This document shows, one piece after another, positions 15,121 through 24,621 of a stretch of DNA of 64,000 nt. The notes under the pieces were generated by a model. It saw only the letters and a list, made by a program, of their open reading frames with translations. It ran no database searches and had not been told where the DNA came from. The stretch's first letter is position 1; each line of letters opens with the position of its first letter. The DNA lies in assembly GCF_004339675.1 (NCBI RefSeq), contig NZ_SLVM01000005.1:1-64000 (forward strand). Direction: 5' to 3'. Made by a program: the position numbers and the translations under genes. Source of the DNA: Rhodovulum steppense. Its GTDB lineage: Bacteria; Pseudomonadota; Alphaproteobacteria; Rhodobacterales; Rhodobacteraceae.

Positions 15121-17926
15121 CGCGCGCTTCCACCGGGCCGCGTGCGATCACCGCCTCGATCACCTCTGCCGCCTTGGCGCGCCCCCGGTCAAGCAGCGCC
15201 TCGAGCGCTGCCGCATCCTCTGCCCCGGTGCCGCGCAAAAGGAAGGTCAGCCCGCCTTCGCCGAGCCGGGCCGGATCGAGCGGCGCCTCGGACATGAGCC
15301 GGGCCGCGCCCTGCACCTTTCGCGACAGCGTATAGGTGTCGCAAAGCGCCTGCGCCTCGTCCGCGCCCAGCCATCCGGACGCGACGCCGGCCTCCAGTTG
15401 CTCGGCCACCGAGGTCGCCGGGCTGGCCGCGATCAACGCCGCGGCCGAGGCGATCAGTTCGATATCCTGCCCCCGCCCCGGCCCCTGCTTGCCGTCCCAG
15501 GCGGATGTTGCGGGTCTGGCCTCGGCCAGCCTGCGGCGCATGTCGACCACACCGGCGAGCACCCGGCCCGGATCCGCCTTGTCGGCCAGAAGCTCGCGCC
15601 GGAACGCCTCGACCTCGTCGGCCAATGCAGGTTCGCCTGCCACGGGCCGCGCCCGCGTCAGCGCCAGATGTTCCCATGTCCAGGCCTCCTCGCGCTGGTA
15701 GTTGCGGAAGCTCTGGAGCGAGGTCGCCACCGGCCCCTGATTGCCCGAGGGGCGCAGGCGCATGTCCACCTCGTAAAGCTTGCCCTCGGCCATCGGCGCG
15801 GTCAGCGCGGTCACCAGCGCCTGGGTCAGCCGGGCGTAATAGGCCCGCGCGGCCAGCGGGCGACGGCCCTCGGACGCCTCGACCCCGTCGGCATCGTAGA
15901 TCACGATCAGGTCCAGATCGGATTTCGCCGTCAGCGACCCCGCCCCCAGCGAGCCCATGCCCAGCACGACAGCCCCCTTGCCCGGCGGCGCCCCGTGCTT
16001 GGCCGCGAACCCCGCCACCACATGCGGCCAGAGGGCTGCCAGAACCGCCTGGGCCAGATCGGCATATTCGCGTCCCGCCTCGGCCGCGTCGATCAGCCCG
16101 CGCAGAAAATGCACGCCCACGCGGAAATGCCATTCCTTGGTCCAGGCGCGGGCGGCATCAAGCTGGCGTTCGTAATCCTTCAGCGCCGCCAGACGCGCGG
16201 ACAGCGCCCCCTGCAATGCCGCGCGCCCCGGCCAGGGCTGGAAGAAATCGCCACCAATCACCGCGTCCAGCACGCCCGCATTGCGCGAAAGATACTGGGC
16301 AAGCTCGGGCGAGACGCTGGTGATGTCGATGATCAGGTCGATAAGCTGCGGATTGGCCTGGAACAGCGAGAAAAGCTGCACCCCAGCAGGCAGTCCCGAC
16401 AGGAAACCGTCGAAGGCGGCGAACGCCTCGATGGGCCGGGGGGCGGCGGTCAGCCGGGTCAGAAGGTCGGGTTTCAGCCGGTTGAAGATCTCGCGCGCGC
16501 GGGCCGAGCGCAGACAGGGGTAATGCGGCCAGCGCTCGACAAACTCGCCTGCATTGTCGGGCAACTCGGGCAGGGACTGGTCCGTGCCGGGACGGCCGGG
16601 CTGAAAGAACCCCTCGGTCAGGCCCGAGACGCGGCCCAACCGGGCGGTCAGGTCGGCACGCCAGGCGGCAGGATCGCCCCAACCGCAGAAATGCGCGATC
16701 CGGTCCAGCCCCTCGGCCGTGGCGGGCAGTTTGTGGGTCTGGGCGTCGTTGACCATCTGCAAGCGGTGCTCGACCTCGCGATGGGCGCGGTAATCCGCGC
16801 TCAGCGTTTCGGCCACGCTCGGCGGCACCCAGCCCTTGGCCGACAGCCGCGCCAGCCCCTCGACCGTGCCGCGCACACGCAGGTCGGCATCGCGCCCGCC
16901 CGCGATCAACTGGCGGGTCTGGGTGAAGAATTCGATCTCGCGGATGCCGCCCTGGCCCAGCTTCATGTCATGGCCTTCCAGCGCAAGCGCGCCATGCAGC
17001 CCCTTGTGGTTGCGGATCTTCAGCCGCATGTCATGGGCGTCCTGGATCGCGGCGAAATCCAGATGCTTGCGCCAGACGAAGGGGCGCAACCGGTCGAGAT
17101 AGGCCCAGCCCGCCGCGATATCGCCCGCGCAGGGCCGCGCCTTGATATGGGCCGCCCGCTCCCATGTCCGGCCAAGGCTTTCATAATAGCGTTCGGCGGC
17201 CTCCATCGACATGCAGACCGGCGTCACGCTGGCATCGGGGCGCAGCCGCAGATCGGTGCGAAAGACGTAACCCTCGCCGGTCATTTCGGACAGAAGGGCG
17301 GTCAGCCGCCGCGTGATCTTAACGAAACCGGCGCGAACCTCGTGGAAATCGGCCTCGTCGAAACGGTCCTGATCGAACAGCATGATCAGGTCGATATCCG
17401 AGGAATAGTTCAACTCATGCGCGCCCTGCTTGCCCATGGCCAGCGCAACCATGCCGCCCGCGGTTTCGGCATCGGCATCGGCCTCGGTCAGGCCGGGCAG
17501 CTTGCCGCGCGCGATCTCGGCCGCGACCAGGCGTTTCAGCGCGGTATCGACGCAGAGATCCGCCAGATCGGTCAGCGCGCCGGTGACACGTTCCAGCGGC
17601 CAGGCACCGCCCGCATCGGCCAGCGCGATCAGCAGCGCGGCGCGGCGCTTGGCCTGCCTGAGCCCCGATTTCAGCCCGTCGAGCGGCAGCGCGAGGATCT
17701 CGTCCAGCAGCGCGGTGAACATGGCATCCGGGTCGGCGGCCAGCGCCTCCTCCAGCCAGGCGGTTTCCTGCACCATCAGCCCCCACAGATAGGGGCTGCA
17801 CCCGGCGGTTCCGGCCAGCAGCGCGCGGATCTCGGAGGGCTGCGCCGCAAAACGCTCGGCCGCCTCGGCGGCGCGGTCGGGCTCGTGCGGGAGGGGCGAA
17901 CGGGTCAGGCGGGCGGCTAGGGTCAT
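15110..17926 (-). CDS. glnE: Bifunctional glutamine synthetase adenylyltransferase/adenylyl-removing enzyme
   Basis: The 938-residue GlnE switches glutamine synthetase off by adenylylation and on by phosphorolytic removal of AMP, under PII control. Both nucleotidyltransferase domains carry their aspartate motifs: the N-terminal adenylyl-removing domain has MGKQGAHELNYSSDIDL, and the C-terminal adenylylating domain has LGMGSLGAGSLTAKSDLDL. Helical bundles separate and follow them. ATG 17926 gives the family's usual beginning; an open frame continues upstream but its residues are not GlnE-like. Downstream, an 88-residue gene overlaps its stop. Confidence 0.95.
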   Translation of the reverse strand: MTLAARLTRSPLPHEPDRAAEAAERFAAQPSEIRALLAGTAGCSPYLWGLMVQETAWLEEALAADPDAMFTALLDEILALPLDGLKSGLRQAKRRAALLIALADAGGAWPLERVTGALTDLADLCVDTALKRLVAAEIARGKLPGLTEADADAETAGGMVALAMGKQGAHELNYSSDIDLIMLFDQDRFDEADFHEVRAGFVKITRRLTALLSEMTGEGYVFRTDLRLRPDASVTPVCMSMEAAERYYESLGRTWERAAHIKARPCAGDIAAGWAYLDRLRPFVWRKHLDFAAIQDAHDMRLKIRNHKGLHGALALEGHDMKLGQGGIREIEFFTQTRQLIAGGRDADLRVRGTVEGLARLSAKGWVPPSVAETLSADYRAHREVEHRLQMVNDAQTHKLPATAEGLDRIAHFCGWGDPAAWRADLTARLGRVSGLTEGFFQPGRPGTDQSLPELPDNAGEFVERWPHYPCLRSARAREIFNRLKPDLLTRLTAAPRPIEAFAAFDGFLSGLPAGVQLFSLFQANPQLIDLIIDITSVSPELAQYLSRNAGVLDAVIGGDFFQPWPGRAALQGALSARLAALKDYERQLDAARAWTKEWHFRVGVHFLRGLIDAAEAGREYADLAQAVLAALWPHVVAGFAAKHGAPPGKGAVVLGMGSLGAGSLTAKSDLDLIVIYDADGVEASEGRRPLAARAYYARLTQALVTALTAPMAEGKLYEVDMRLRPSGNQGPVATSLQSFRNYQREEAWTWEHLALTRARPVAGEPALADEVEAFRRELLADKADPGRVLAGVVDMRRRLAEARPATSAWDGKQGPGRGQDIELIASAAALIAASPATSVAEQLEAGVASGWLGADEAQALCDTYTLSRKVQGAARLMSEAPLDPARLGEGGLTFLLRGTGAEDAAALEALLDRGRAKAAEVIEAVIARGPVEARDAD

Positions 17927-18019
17927 GGCGTCTTGATGCCGGGCGCAGGCGCGGGGGTCAACGGGGTTGCGCCCTGCCCTGCACGCGGCTAGTCCGGCCG
18001 CGAGAACGGAGGGCAGCGG

Positions 18020-18487
18020 ATGAGCAAGAGCCTGAAACGGGTGCGCGCGGCGCTGGAGGCGGCGGGGCTGTCCGCCGATATCCGCGAGTTGGGCCAGACC
18101 CGCACCGCGCAGGAGGCCGCCGATGCAGTGGGCTGCGCGCTGGACCAGATCGCCAAGTCGATCATCTTTCGCGGCGAGCGCTCGGGCGAGGCGATCCTGT
18201 TCCTGACCGCGGGCGGCAACCGGGTGTGCGATGCCAAGGCGTCCGCGCTGGCGGGCGAACCGCTGGGCAAGGCCGATGCGGAACTCATCCGCGCCCAGAC
18301 CGGCTTTGCCATCGGCGGCGTGGCGCCGGTGGGCCATCTGACCCCGATCCGCGCCTTCCTGGACCCAAGGCTGCTGGAGTTCGGCACGGTCTGGGCGGCG
18401 GCGGGCACGCCGCGCCATGTCTTTGCGCTGGACCCGCATGTTCTGCCCGCCCTGACCGGGGCAAGGCTGGCCGATTTCACGCTCTGA
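18020..18487 (+). CDS. YbaK/EbsC-family aminoacyl-tRNA deacylase
   Basis: A 155-residue YbaK-like protein. Members hydrolyse mischarged aminoacyl-tRNAs such as Cys-tRNA(Pro) or Ala-tRNA(Pro). The conserved lysine lies in the DQIAKSIIFR segment, and GGVAPVGH and the C-terminal pocket (WAAAGTPRHVF) are intact. ATG 18020 has a GGAGGG site. It is divergent from glnE and stands upstream of two palindromes that precede the DUF2852 gene. Confidence 0.88.
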   Translation: MSKSLKRVRAALEAAGLSADIRELGQTRTAQEAADAVGCALDQIAKSIIFRGERSGEAILFLTAGGNRVCDAKASALAGEPLGKADAELIRAQTGFAIGGVAPVGHLTPIRAFLDPRLLEFGTVWAAAGTPRHVFALDPHVLPALTGARLADFTL

Positions 18488-18495
18488 CAGCGCCT

Positions 18496-18514
18496 ATGTG
18501 AAAAAGGTTCACAT
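18496..18514. promoter_or_regulatory. Palindrome ATGTGAA-N5-TTCACAT (site 1)
   Basis: A perfect 7+7 inverted repeat with five central bases, 98 bp before the DUF2852 start and immediately after the YbaK gene. The second copy starts 59 bp downstream. The ATGT...ACAT ends resemble operators of PadR-type regulators, a family often linked to DUF2852 genes; this is inference. The CRP pattern is not met because the spacing is one base too long. Confidence 0.65.
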
Positions 18515-18554
18515 GCCCCCTTGAACGGGCCGGGCGGGATACCGATCTGCGATC

Positions 18555-18573
18555 ATGTGAAGGACATTCACAT
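18555..18573. promoter_or_regulatory. Palindrome ATGTGAA-N5-TTCACAT (site 2)
   Basis: Second copy with identical arms and different central bases, ending 20 bp before the start codon of the DUF2852 gene, close to its ribosome site. Two such sites spaced 59 bp apart suggest co-operative or looped repression of the DUF2852 promoter between or across them. Confidence 0.65.
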
Positions 18574-18593
18574 CGTGACCGAGGAGACCGCCC

Positions 18594-19004
18594 ATGACCA
18601 CATTCGCCACCTGGCCCGGACGGGCCGAAAGCTGGCTCGACGAGCGCGGCAAGGGGGCCTGGATCGCCGCCATGGTGATCGGGTTCATCCTGTTCTGGCC
18701 CGCGGGCCTTGCCCTTCTTGCCTACATGATCTGGAGCAAACGCATGTTCAACGGAAAGTGCCATTCCCGTCACCGCCAGTTCCGGCAAGCGCGCGATGCG
18801 TTCCGGTCCTCGGGCAATGCCGCGTTTGACGCCTACAAGGCCGATACGCTGCACCGCCTGGAAGAGGAACAGCGCGCCTTCGAGGAGTTCCTGCACCGGC
18901 TGCGCGAGGCCAAGGACAAGGCCGAGTTCGACCAGTTCATGGAAGACCGCGCCCGCCGCGCCCGCGAGACGCCCCCGGCGCCCGAAATGCCCGTGGGTGC
19001 CTGA
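18594..19004 (+). CDS. DUF2852 membrane protein
   Basis: A 136-residue protein with one transmembrane helix (about residues 24-45, AWIAAMVIGFILFWPAGLALL) followed by YMIWSKRMFNGK, the signature of DUF2852, and a long charged coiled-coil-like tail (residues about 58-125, rich in Glu, Arg and Lys). Function of the family is unknown; an envelope-stress role is often suggested by context. ATG 18594 follows GAGGAG. Two ATGTGAA palindromes in front of it indicate specific repression. The RDD gene lies 64 bp downstream. Confidence 0.82.
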   Translation: MTTFATWPGRAESWLDERGKGAWIAAMVIGFILFWPAGLALLAYMIWSKRMFNGKCHSRHRQFRQARDAFRSSGNAAFDAYKADTLHRLEEEQRAFEEFLHRLREAKDKAEFDQFMEDRARRARETPPAPEMPVGA

Positions 19005-19068
19005 TTGCACCACCCGCGCGCCCGGCCAAGGGCGCGCGCCCCTTGCCCCGCCGGAAAGGTCCGCCCAA

Positions 19069-19536
19069 ATGTTCGACATGACCGACCAGCCCGATCCCCT
19101 CTGGGGCCTGCCCGACCCCGTACTGCATGCCGAGTTCTACAGGAACGTGCCCGCCAAGCGCCTTGTCGCCTGGGTGGTGGACACGGTTCTGATCCTGCTG
19201 ATCGCGCTGCTCGCGCTGCCCTTCACCGCCTTTGCTGCGGTCTTCGTGCTGCCGCTGTTCGTGGCGGTGGTGGGTTTCGCCTATCGCACGGTGACGCTGG
19301 CGCGCGGCTCGGCGACCTGGGGGATGCGGCTTGTGGCGATCGAGATCCGCAATGGCCGGGGCGAGCGGCTGGACCTGCCCACCGCGGCGCTGCACACGCT
19401 GTTCTATTCGCTCTCCATGGCCTTCGTGCTGCCGCAGGTGGCCTCGGTCGTGCTGATGCTGACCGGCGCGCGGGCGCAGGGGCTGCATGACCTGCTGCTG
19501 GGAACGGCCGCCATTAACCGTCCTGCAAGGTTCTGA
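19069..19536 (+). CDS. RDD-family membrane protein
   Basis: A 155-residue integral membrane protein with the RDD pattern: an Arg in the first segment (KRLVAWVVDTVLILLIA), the conserved acidic residues, and the final Asp in GLHDLLLGTAAINR. Three hydrophobic segments are visible (about 29-50, 50-70 and 108-130). RDD proteins have been linked to transport, including Na+/H+ exchange in one case; no role is set here. ATG 19069 has GGAAAGG upstream; ATG 19078 is an alternative. Confidence 0.83.
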   Translation: MFDMTDQPDPLWGLPDPVLHAEFYRNVPAKRLVAWVVDTVLILLIALLALPFTAFAAVFVLPLFVAVVGFAYRTVTLARGSATWGMRLVAIEIRNGRGERLDLPTAALHTLFYSLSMAFVLPQVASVVLMLTGARAQGLHDLLLGTAAINRPARF

Positions 19537-19619
19537 GCCCGTTCCCCTTGGCAGCGCGCGCAATCGGGTGTTAGCTTTGTGACGAAACCACGACCGAATT
19601 TTGTCCGACCCCGAGCTTC

Positions 19620-20456
19620 ATGCGCCACACTCTTCCGCTTGCGCCGCAATTCTATGTGACGGCTCCGCAGCCCTGCCCCTATCTGGCACGCCGGATGGAG
19701 CGGAAGCTGTTCACCGCGTTGCAGGGCGACAGCGCCGAGACGCTGAACGACGCGCTGTCCAAACAGGGGTTCCGGCGGTCGCAGAACGTGCTCTACCGCC
19801 CGGCCTGTGCCGATTGCTCGGCCTGCCTGTCGGCCCGCATCCGGGTTGCCGATTTCCAGCCCAATCGCAGCCAGCGCAAGGCGATGGCGCGCAATTCCGA
19901 TCTGCGGCGGCAGTCAAGCGCGCCCTGGGCCACCGAAGATCAATACGCCCTATTCCGCCGCTATCTTGAAAGTCGGCATGCCAATGGTGGCATGGCCGAC
20001 ATGGACATCTTCGAATTCGCCGCGATGATCGAGGAGACCCCGATCCGCTCGCGCGTGGTGGAATACAGCGCGGCGCCCCTGCCCGGCAGCCGCCACCGTC
20101 CTCTTGCCGCGGTCAGCCTGACCGACATTCTCGATGACGGGCTGTCGATGGTCTATTCCTTCTACGAGCCCGACCGGATGCGCGCCTCGGTCGGCTCCTA
20201 TGTGATCCTCGACCATATCGAGATCGCCCGGGAGGCGGGGCTTCCATATGTCTATCTCGGCTACTGGGTGCCGGGCAGCCCCAAGATGGGCTACAAGGCG
20301 AATTTCGACGCGCTCGAGATCTTCAAGAACGGCCAATGGCAGGATATCGGCGACCCGGCCTCGCACACGGGCGAGACCCATCCCCTTTCGGTGGCGCCCA
20401 TCGCCGAACAGGTCGCGCGCATCACCCTGCCCGATACTCAGCCGATCGGGGGCTGA
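19620..20456 (+). CDS. bpt: Aspartate/glutamate leucyltransferase (Bpt)
   Basis: The 278-residue enzyme transfers leucine from Leu-tRNA to proteins with N-terminal Asp or Glu, marking them for ClpS/ClpAP (bacterial N-degron pathway). It is the bacterial ATE1-type fold. The N-terminal [14 protein letters not shown] and the [21 protein letters not shown] segment carry the clustered cysteines typical of Bpt/Ate1, and the C-terminal half has [30 protein letters not shown] and the family's usual tail. ATG 19620 matches the usual start. No clpS is in the window. Confidence 0.93.
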   Translation: MRHTLPLAPQFYVTAPQPCPYLARRMERKLFTALQGDSAETLNDALSKQGFRRSQNVLYRPACADCSACLSARIRVADFQPNRSQRKAMARNSDLRRQSSAPWATEDQYALFRRYLESRHANGGMADMDIFEFAAMIEETPIRSRVVEYSAAPLPGSRHRPLAAVSLTDILDDGLSMVYSFYEPDRMRASVGSYVILDHIEIAREAGLPYVYLGYWVPGSPKMGYKANFDALEIFKNGQWQDIGDPASHTGETHPLSVAPIAEQVARITLPDTQPIGG

Positions 20457-20567
20457 GCCCGGCCAACGGCGCCCCGGACGCGGTGCGACCTCCGGAATAC
20501 CCGACCTGCAAACCTGCCCAAGGTAAGGAAAGACGGACCCCCGCGCCGCGCAATTCCGTGCTACAAG

Positions 20568-20580
20568 TGGAATTGTTCCA
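20568..20580. promoter_or_regulatory. Inverted repeat TGGAA-N3-TTCCA before peroxidase gene
   Basis: A 5+5 inverted repeat, 60 bp upstream of the peroxidase start, in a locally AT-richer stretch. It may be an operator for the peroxidase promoter. The arms are short, so chance occurrence cannot be excluded. Confidence 0.35.
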
Positions 20581-20640
20581 AACGAGTTTCAGACCGGTTC
20601 GTTCGACCGCAAGCACCTGATTTCAGGGGAGGATATTGCT

Positions 20641-22143
20641 GTGACCGTAGCTGTTAACCTGAATCCGCACCACGGCCGGGCCGGCCGCCACCCGACCCGC
20701 GCCCAGCTTGACCACCTGTCGGGGCATGACGATCCGGGCAGTTTCGGGCGCATGTTCCCCGGCCTGCCCGGGCTGCATGTCGATGACGACAAGCTGATGG
20801 CGCTGGCCGAGGCGATGATGGATGATGGCGGCCAGACCGACGACAACAAGGCGATCCCGACCGGGTTCACCTATCTGGGCCAGTTCGTCGACCATGACAT
20901 CACGCTGGACCTGACCTCGCTGGGCGACAAGATGCGCGACCCGACCGCGGTGCGCAATTTCCGCAGCCCCGCGCTGGATCTCGACAGCGTCTACGGGCGG
21001 GGGCCGGACGGCAGCCCGCATCTTTATGCCCGCGACCCTGCCACCGGGCAGCCGACGCCGAAGCTGCTGATCGGGCACAACATCACCGTGGGCTTCGGCA
21101 ATGTCACGGGCGAGTTCCGCAACGACCTGCCGCGCAGCCCCGAGGGGCAGGCACTGATCGGCGATCACCGCAATGACGAGAACCTGATCGTCGCCCAGAC
21201 GCATCTGGCCTTCCTCAAGTTTCACAACAAGGTCGTGGACCTGCTGGCGGCGCAGGGCGTCGAGGGTCGCGCCCTGTTTCAGGAGGCCCGCCAGATCGTG
21301 ACCTGGCATTACCAGTGGATCGTGCTGCATGATTACCTGGACCGGCTGGCCGGACCCGGCGCGGCCGAGCGCATCCTGCATGACGGACGCAAGTTCTACC
21401 GGTTCAAGAAGATGCCCTACATGCCGGTCGAGTTCTCGGGCGCGGCCTATCGGCTGGGTCATTCGATGGTGCGGCAGGATTACGACTACAACCGCGTCTT
21501 CCCGAACGCGACATTCGACCTGCTGTTCGGCTTTACCGGGCTGTCGGGCCGGATCCTCGGCGAGCTGGCCCCCGAACCGCCGCCCGCCGCGCCGCTGCCG
21601 GTCTCGCATCTGCCGTCGAACTGGATCATCGACTGGCGCCGGTTCTACGAGATCGAGGCAGGCCGCAGCCCGCAGGCCTCGCGCAAGCTCGATCCGATGC
21701 TGGCCGAGGAATTGCACCGGTTGCCCGGCGGTGGCGGCAACCTGGCCTTCCGCAATCTTCGGCGCGGGGTGCAGATGGGGCTGCCTTCGGGGCAGATGGT
21801 GGCCGAGGCCATGGGGATCGTGAACCGGATCACCGCCGACGAGATCGCGACCGGTCCCGATGGCGCGGTGGCGGCCCAGCACGGGCTGCACACGCAGACG
21901 CCGCTTTGGTACTACATCCTCAAGGAGGCCCAGGTGAAGAGCGGCGGCGCACGGCTGGGTCCGGTGGGCGCCACGATCGTCGCCGAAGTGCTGGTGGGCC
22001 TCGTGCATGGCGACCACCAATCCTACCTGTGGCAGCGCGGACCGGGCTGGAAACCCACCCTGCCCTCGGCGCAACCGGGCGATTTCACCATGGCCGACCT
22101 TCTGCGGCTGGTGGACGACATCAACCCCATCGGGGACGGCTGA
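20641..22143 (+). CDS. Animal-type haem peroxidase family protein
   Basis: A 500-residue member of the peroxidase-cyclooxygenase superfamily (An_peroxidase). The distal site is visible in TYLGQFVDHDITLDLT, with the catalytic His next to the Asp that in animals binds haem covalently. The calcium-site-like SVYGRGPDGSPHLY, the ALIGDHRNDEN motif and FHNKVVDLL follow, and the proximal His candidate lies in YRLGHSMVR. There is no N-terminal signal peptide, and the start GTG 20641 has a very good AGGGGAGGA site eight bases upstream, so a cytoplasmic or non-classically secreted protein is expected. Substrate unknown; bacterial members oxidise halides or organics in some cases. Confidence 0.87.
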   Translation: MTVAVNLNPHHGRAGRHPTRAQLDHLSGHDDPGSFGRMFPGLPGLHVDDDKLMALAEAMMDDGGQTDDNKAIPTGFTYLGQFVDHDITLDLTSLGDKMRDPTAVRNFRSPALDLDSVYGRGPDGSPHLYARDPATGQPTPKLLIGHNITVGFGNVTGEFRNDLPRSPEGQALIGDHRNDENLIVAQTHLAFLKFHNKVVDLLAAQGVEGRALFQEARQIVTWHYQWIVLHDYLDRLAGPGAAERILHDGRKFYRFKKMPYMPVEFSGAAYRLGHSMVRQDYDYNRVFPNATFDLLFGFTGLSGRILGELAPEPPPAAPLPVSHLPSNWIIDWRRFYEIEAGRSPQASRKLDPMLAEELHRLPGGGGNLAFRNLRRGVQMGLPSGQMVAEAMGIVNRITADEIATGPDGAVAAQHGLHTQTPLWYYILKEAQVKSGGARLGPVGATIVAEVLVGLVHGDHQSYLWQRGPGWKPTLPSAQPGDFTMADLLRLVDDINPIGDG

Positions 22144-22246
22144 GCGGCCCGCGCCCGGATCGGCCCCGGGCGCAAGGGCATGCCGTTCCCGGTCGGAGGG
22201 CAGCGCCAGCCTTTGGGGGTGGGCGGGTGCTGCCCGACGGCGCGGA

Positions 22247-24604
22247 TCAGCCTGCGGGCAGCAGATTGGGCACGAGGGTCACGATCCCGGGGAAGGCCCA
22301 GAGGATCCCCAGCCCCACCACCTGGATGATGACGAAGGGAATGACGCCGCGATAGATATGCATCGTCGTGACCTCCCTGGGCGCCACGCCGCGCAGGTAG
22401 AACAGCGCAAAGCCGAAGGGCGGCGTCAGGAACGAGGTCTGAAGGTTAACCGCGATCATGATCGTGACCCAGGCCGGGTCGAAGCTGCCGCCATAGATCA
22501 CCGGGCCGACGATCGGCACCACGATGTAGATGATTTCCAGGAAATCCAGCACGAAGCCCAGCACGAACAACACCAGCATGACGATCAGGAACACCTTGAA
22601 CTCGTCATCGAAGCTGCGCAGGAATTGCTGGATGTAATGCTCACCCCCGAACGAGATCACCACCAGGTTCAGAAGCTGCGAGCCGATCAGGATGGCAAAG
22701 ACCATCGTGGTGACCTTGGCCGTCTCGCGCACCACCGGCGGCAGGACCCCCGCGCGCAAAAGCACCCAGCAGGCATAAAGAATGCCGAACATCGCGAAGT
22801 GATAGGCGCCCTGCGCGACGAAGAAGGCCACCCAATCCTCGAAGGGCACGGTTGCGCGCCCCATCCGCAGGTCGAAATTCACGCCCACAAGGATCATGAT
22901 GACGATGGCGAAGGACGCCCAGAGGATCAGGCGGCCCGAACGGTTCTCCTCGCGCAGCTTGCGATAGGCGGCCAGCATCAGCGCCCCGCCCGCCCCCAGC
23001 GCGGCGGCAGGCGTGGGGTTGGTGATGCCGCCCAGGATCGAGCCCAGCACCGCCACGATCAGCACCAGCGGCGGAAAGACCACGCGCAACAGATCCGACT
23101 GCGCCAACAGGCCGACCGCATGGCGCAGCCCGTAAAGCGCAATGCCGAGCGGGATCGCCAGCAGCAGGAACATCGCACCGGGCGAGGTGACGGGCGAGAT
23201 CAGCACCGCATCGACCGCCAGCGCCAGCAAGAGCCCCCCCGCCCCAATCAGCAGCGGTCGGGGATCGGCCCCGGGCACCACCCCGCGCGCCGTGCTCAGT
23301 AGCAAACCCAGAAGCACCACGACCACCATCAGCGATGCGGACAGCGGTGCCGCGGCTGCGATCCTGGCCTCGCGCGCAAGGGCGCGTTCCTCGGGGCTCA
23401 GTTGATGGGCCTGCACCTCGCCGCCTGCCGCCTCGATGGCGCGTTGCTGTTCGACCGCGCGATCCCATTTTTCCTGCCCATGCAGCGCGATCATCGACGC
23501 CTTGCACTGGTCCGAGACATTGGTGCGCAGCACCGCGCCCTCGGTCTGCTCGGAAAAGCCGCTGACCGTGACATCCTGGCTGCCCACGATGCCCACCGCC
23601 CCCAGCAGGAAGGCGCCCCCGATCAGCGCCAAGGGCGCGGCCAGGAACCACCGAAATTTATCGCCGCGCGACTTGGCCGGGCCCGAGGCCGCTGCGAAGG
23701 ACACCGGCGGCGCCTTGGAGGGGTAGAGCAGCGCGAAACCGAAGGCATAGGCGGCATACAGCACCGCCAGCAGGATGCCCGGCAGGATCGCCGCCTGGAA
23801 CAGCGTGCCGACCGAAACCACCGCCGCCTTGCCCAGATAGGTCAGCGCATCGGTGCAACCCGCCACCTGCGCCCGGCTTTCCTGCGAGGTCGCATAAAGA
23901 TCGCCCGCCAGCGTGCCCAGCAGCACGATCACGATCGAGGGCGGGATGATCTGGCCCAGCGTGCCGCTGGCCGCGATGACCCCGGTGGCCAGTTCCGGCG
24001 AATAGCGGTTGCGCAGCATCGTCGGCAGCGACAGCAGCCCCATCGTCACCACCGTCGCCCCCACGATGCCCGTAGAGGCGGCAAGGAAGGCACCCACCAC
24101 CACCACCGCGACCGCCAGCCCGCCCGGCAGCGGGCCGAAGACCCGCGCCATGGTGGTCAGCAGGTCATTGGCGATCTTCGAGCGTTCCAGCGTGATGCCC
24201 ATCATCACGAACATCAGCACCGCCAGCAGCGTCTCGATCGACTGGCCGGCCAGAACGCGCTCGTTGATGCGGTTGACGATGAAGCTGACATTGCGATCCA
24301 TCGCCACTTCCCAGCCTTGCGGGAACAGCGCCGTCTCGTAGCGCGGCAGGTCTGGAAACCGGAACACGGATATGTCGTTGGGATGGATCCCCTGCGCGGT
24401 CAGCGCCGCATAGGCCGCGCTGCCGGTATCCACCGCCTGGTGGATCAACAGCCCCGCACTGTCCAGCGCGGCAATGATCCCGAACGAGATGACCGCCGCG
24501 CCGCCGATGGCAAAGGCCACCGGAAAGCCCGACAGGATCCCCGCGAACAGGCAGAGAAAGACGATGATCAGGCCGATCTCGATACCGTCAAGTCCGAACA
24601 ACAT
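22247..24604 (-). CDS. dctM: TRAP transporter large permease (DctM-type, expanded)
   Basis: A 785-residue membrane protein, far longer than the usual 430 or so. It begins with IGLIIVFLCLFAGILSGFPVAFAIG, carries the DctM signature AASGTLGQIIPPSIVIVLLG in the first half and VNLQTSFLTPPFGFALFYLRG near the end. Between them lies an extra region of roughly 200-250 residues: a hydrophilic loop (about residues 340-410, including DQCKASMIALHGQEKWDRA) and several added helices. It forms the H+/Na+-coupled membrane domain with the small permease and receives substrate from the periplasmic binding protein. Large TRAP permeases of this kind occur with TakP-type binding proteins. Confidence 0.92.
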   Translation of the reverse strand: MLFGLDGIEIGLIIVFLCLFAGILSGFPVAFAIGGAAVISFGIIAALDSAGLLIHQAVDTGSAAYAALTAQGIHPNDISVFRFPDLPRYETALFPQGWEVAMDRNVSFIVNRINERVLAGQSIETLLAVLMFVMMGITLERSKIANDLLTTMARVFGPLPGGLAVAVVVVGAFLAASTGIVGATVVTMGLLSLPTMLRNRYSPELATGVIAASGTLGQIIPPSIVIVLLGTLAGDLYATSQESRAQVAGCTDALTYLGKAAVVSVGTLFQAAILPGILLAVLYAAYAFGFALLYPSKAPPVSFAAASGPAKSRGDKFRWFLAAPLALIGGAFLLGAVGIVGSQDVTVSGFSEQTEGAVLRTNVSDQCKASMIALHGQEKWDRAVEQQRAIEAAGGEVQAHQLSPEERALAREARIAAAAPLSASLMVVVVLLGLLLSTARGVVPGADPRPLLIGAGGLLLALAVDAVLISPVTSPGAMFLLLAIPLGIALYGLRHAVGLLAQSDLLRVVFPPLVLIVAVLGSILGGITNPTPAAALGAGGALMLAAYRKLREENRSGRLILWASFAIVIMILVGVNFDLRMGRATVPFEDWVAFFVAQGAYHFAMFGILYACWVLLRAGVLPPVVRETAKVTTMVFAILIGSQLLNLVVISFGGEHYIQQFLRSFDDEFKVFLIVMLVLFVLGFVLDFLEIIYIVVPIVGPVIYGGSFDPAWVTIMIAVNLQTSFLTPPFGFALFYLRGVAPREVTTMHIYRGVIPFVIIQVVGLGILWAFPGIVTLVPNLLPAG

Positions 24605-24621
24605 GCGCCCGCCCTGCCCCC

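Noticed and set aside
15095-17920. 941-residue plus-strand open frame opposite glnE
   Set aside because: Antisense shadow of glnE, which carries both nucleotidyltransferase motifs.
18496-18573. CRP/FNR-type sites
   Set aside because: TGTGA and TCACA are seven bases apart in both copies, while CRP needs six. No TTGAT-N4-ATCAA for FnrL is present either.
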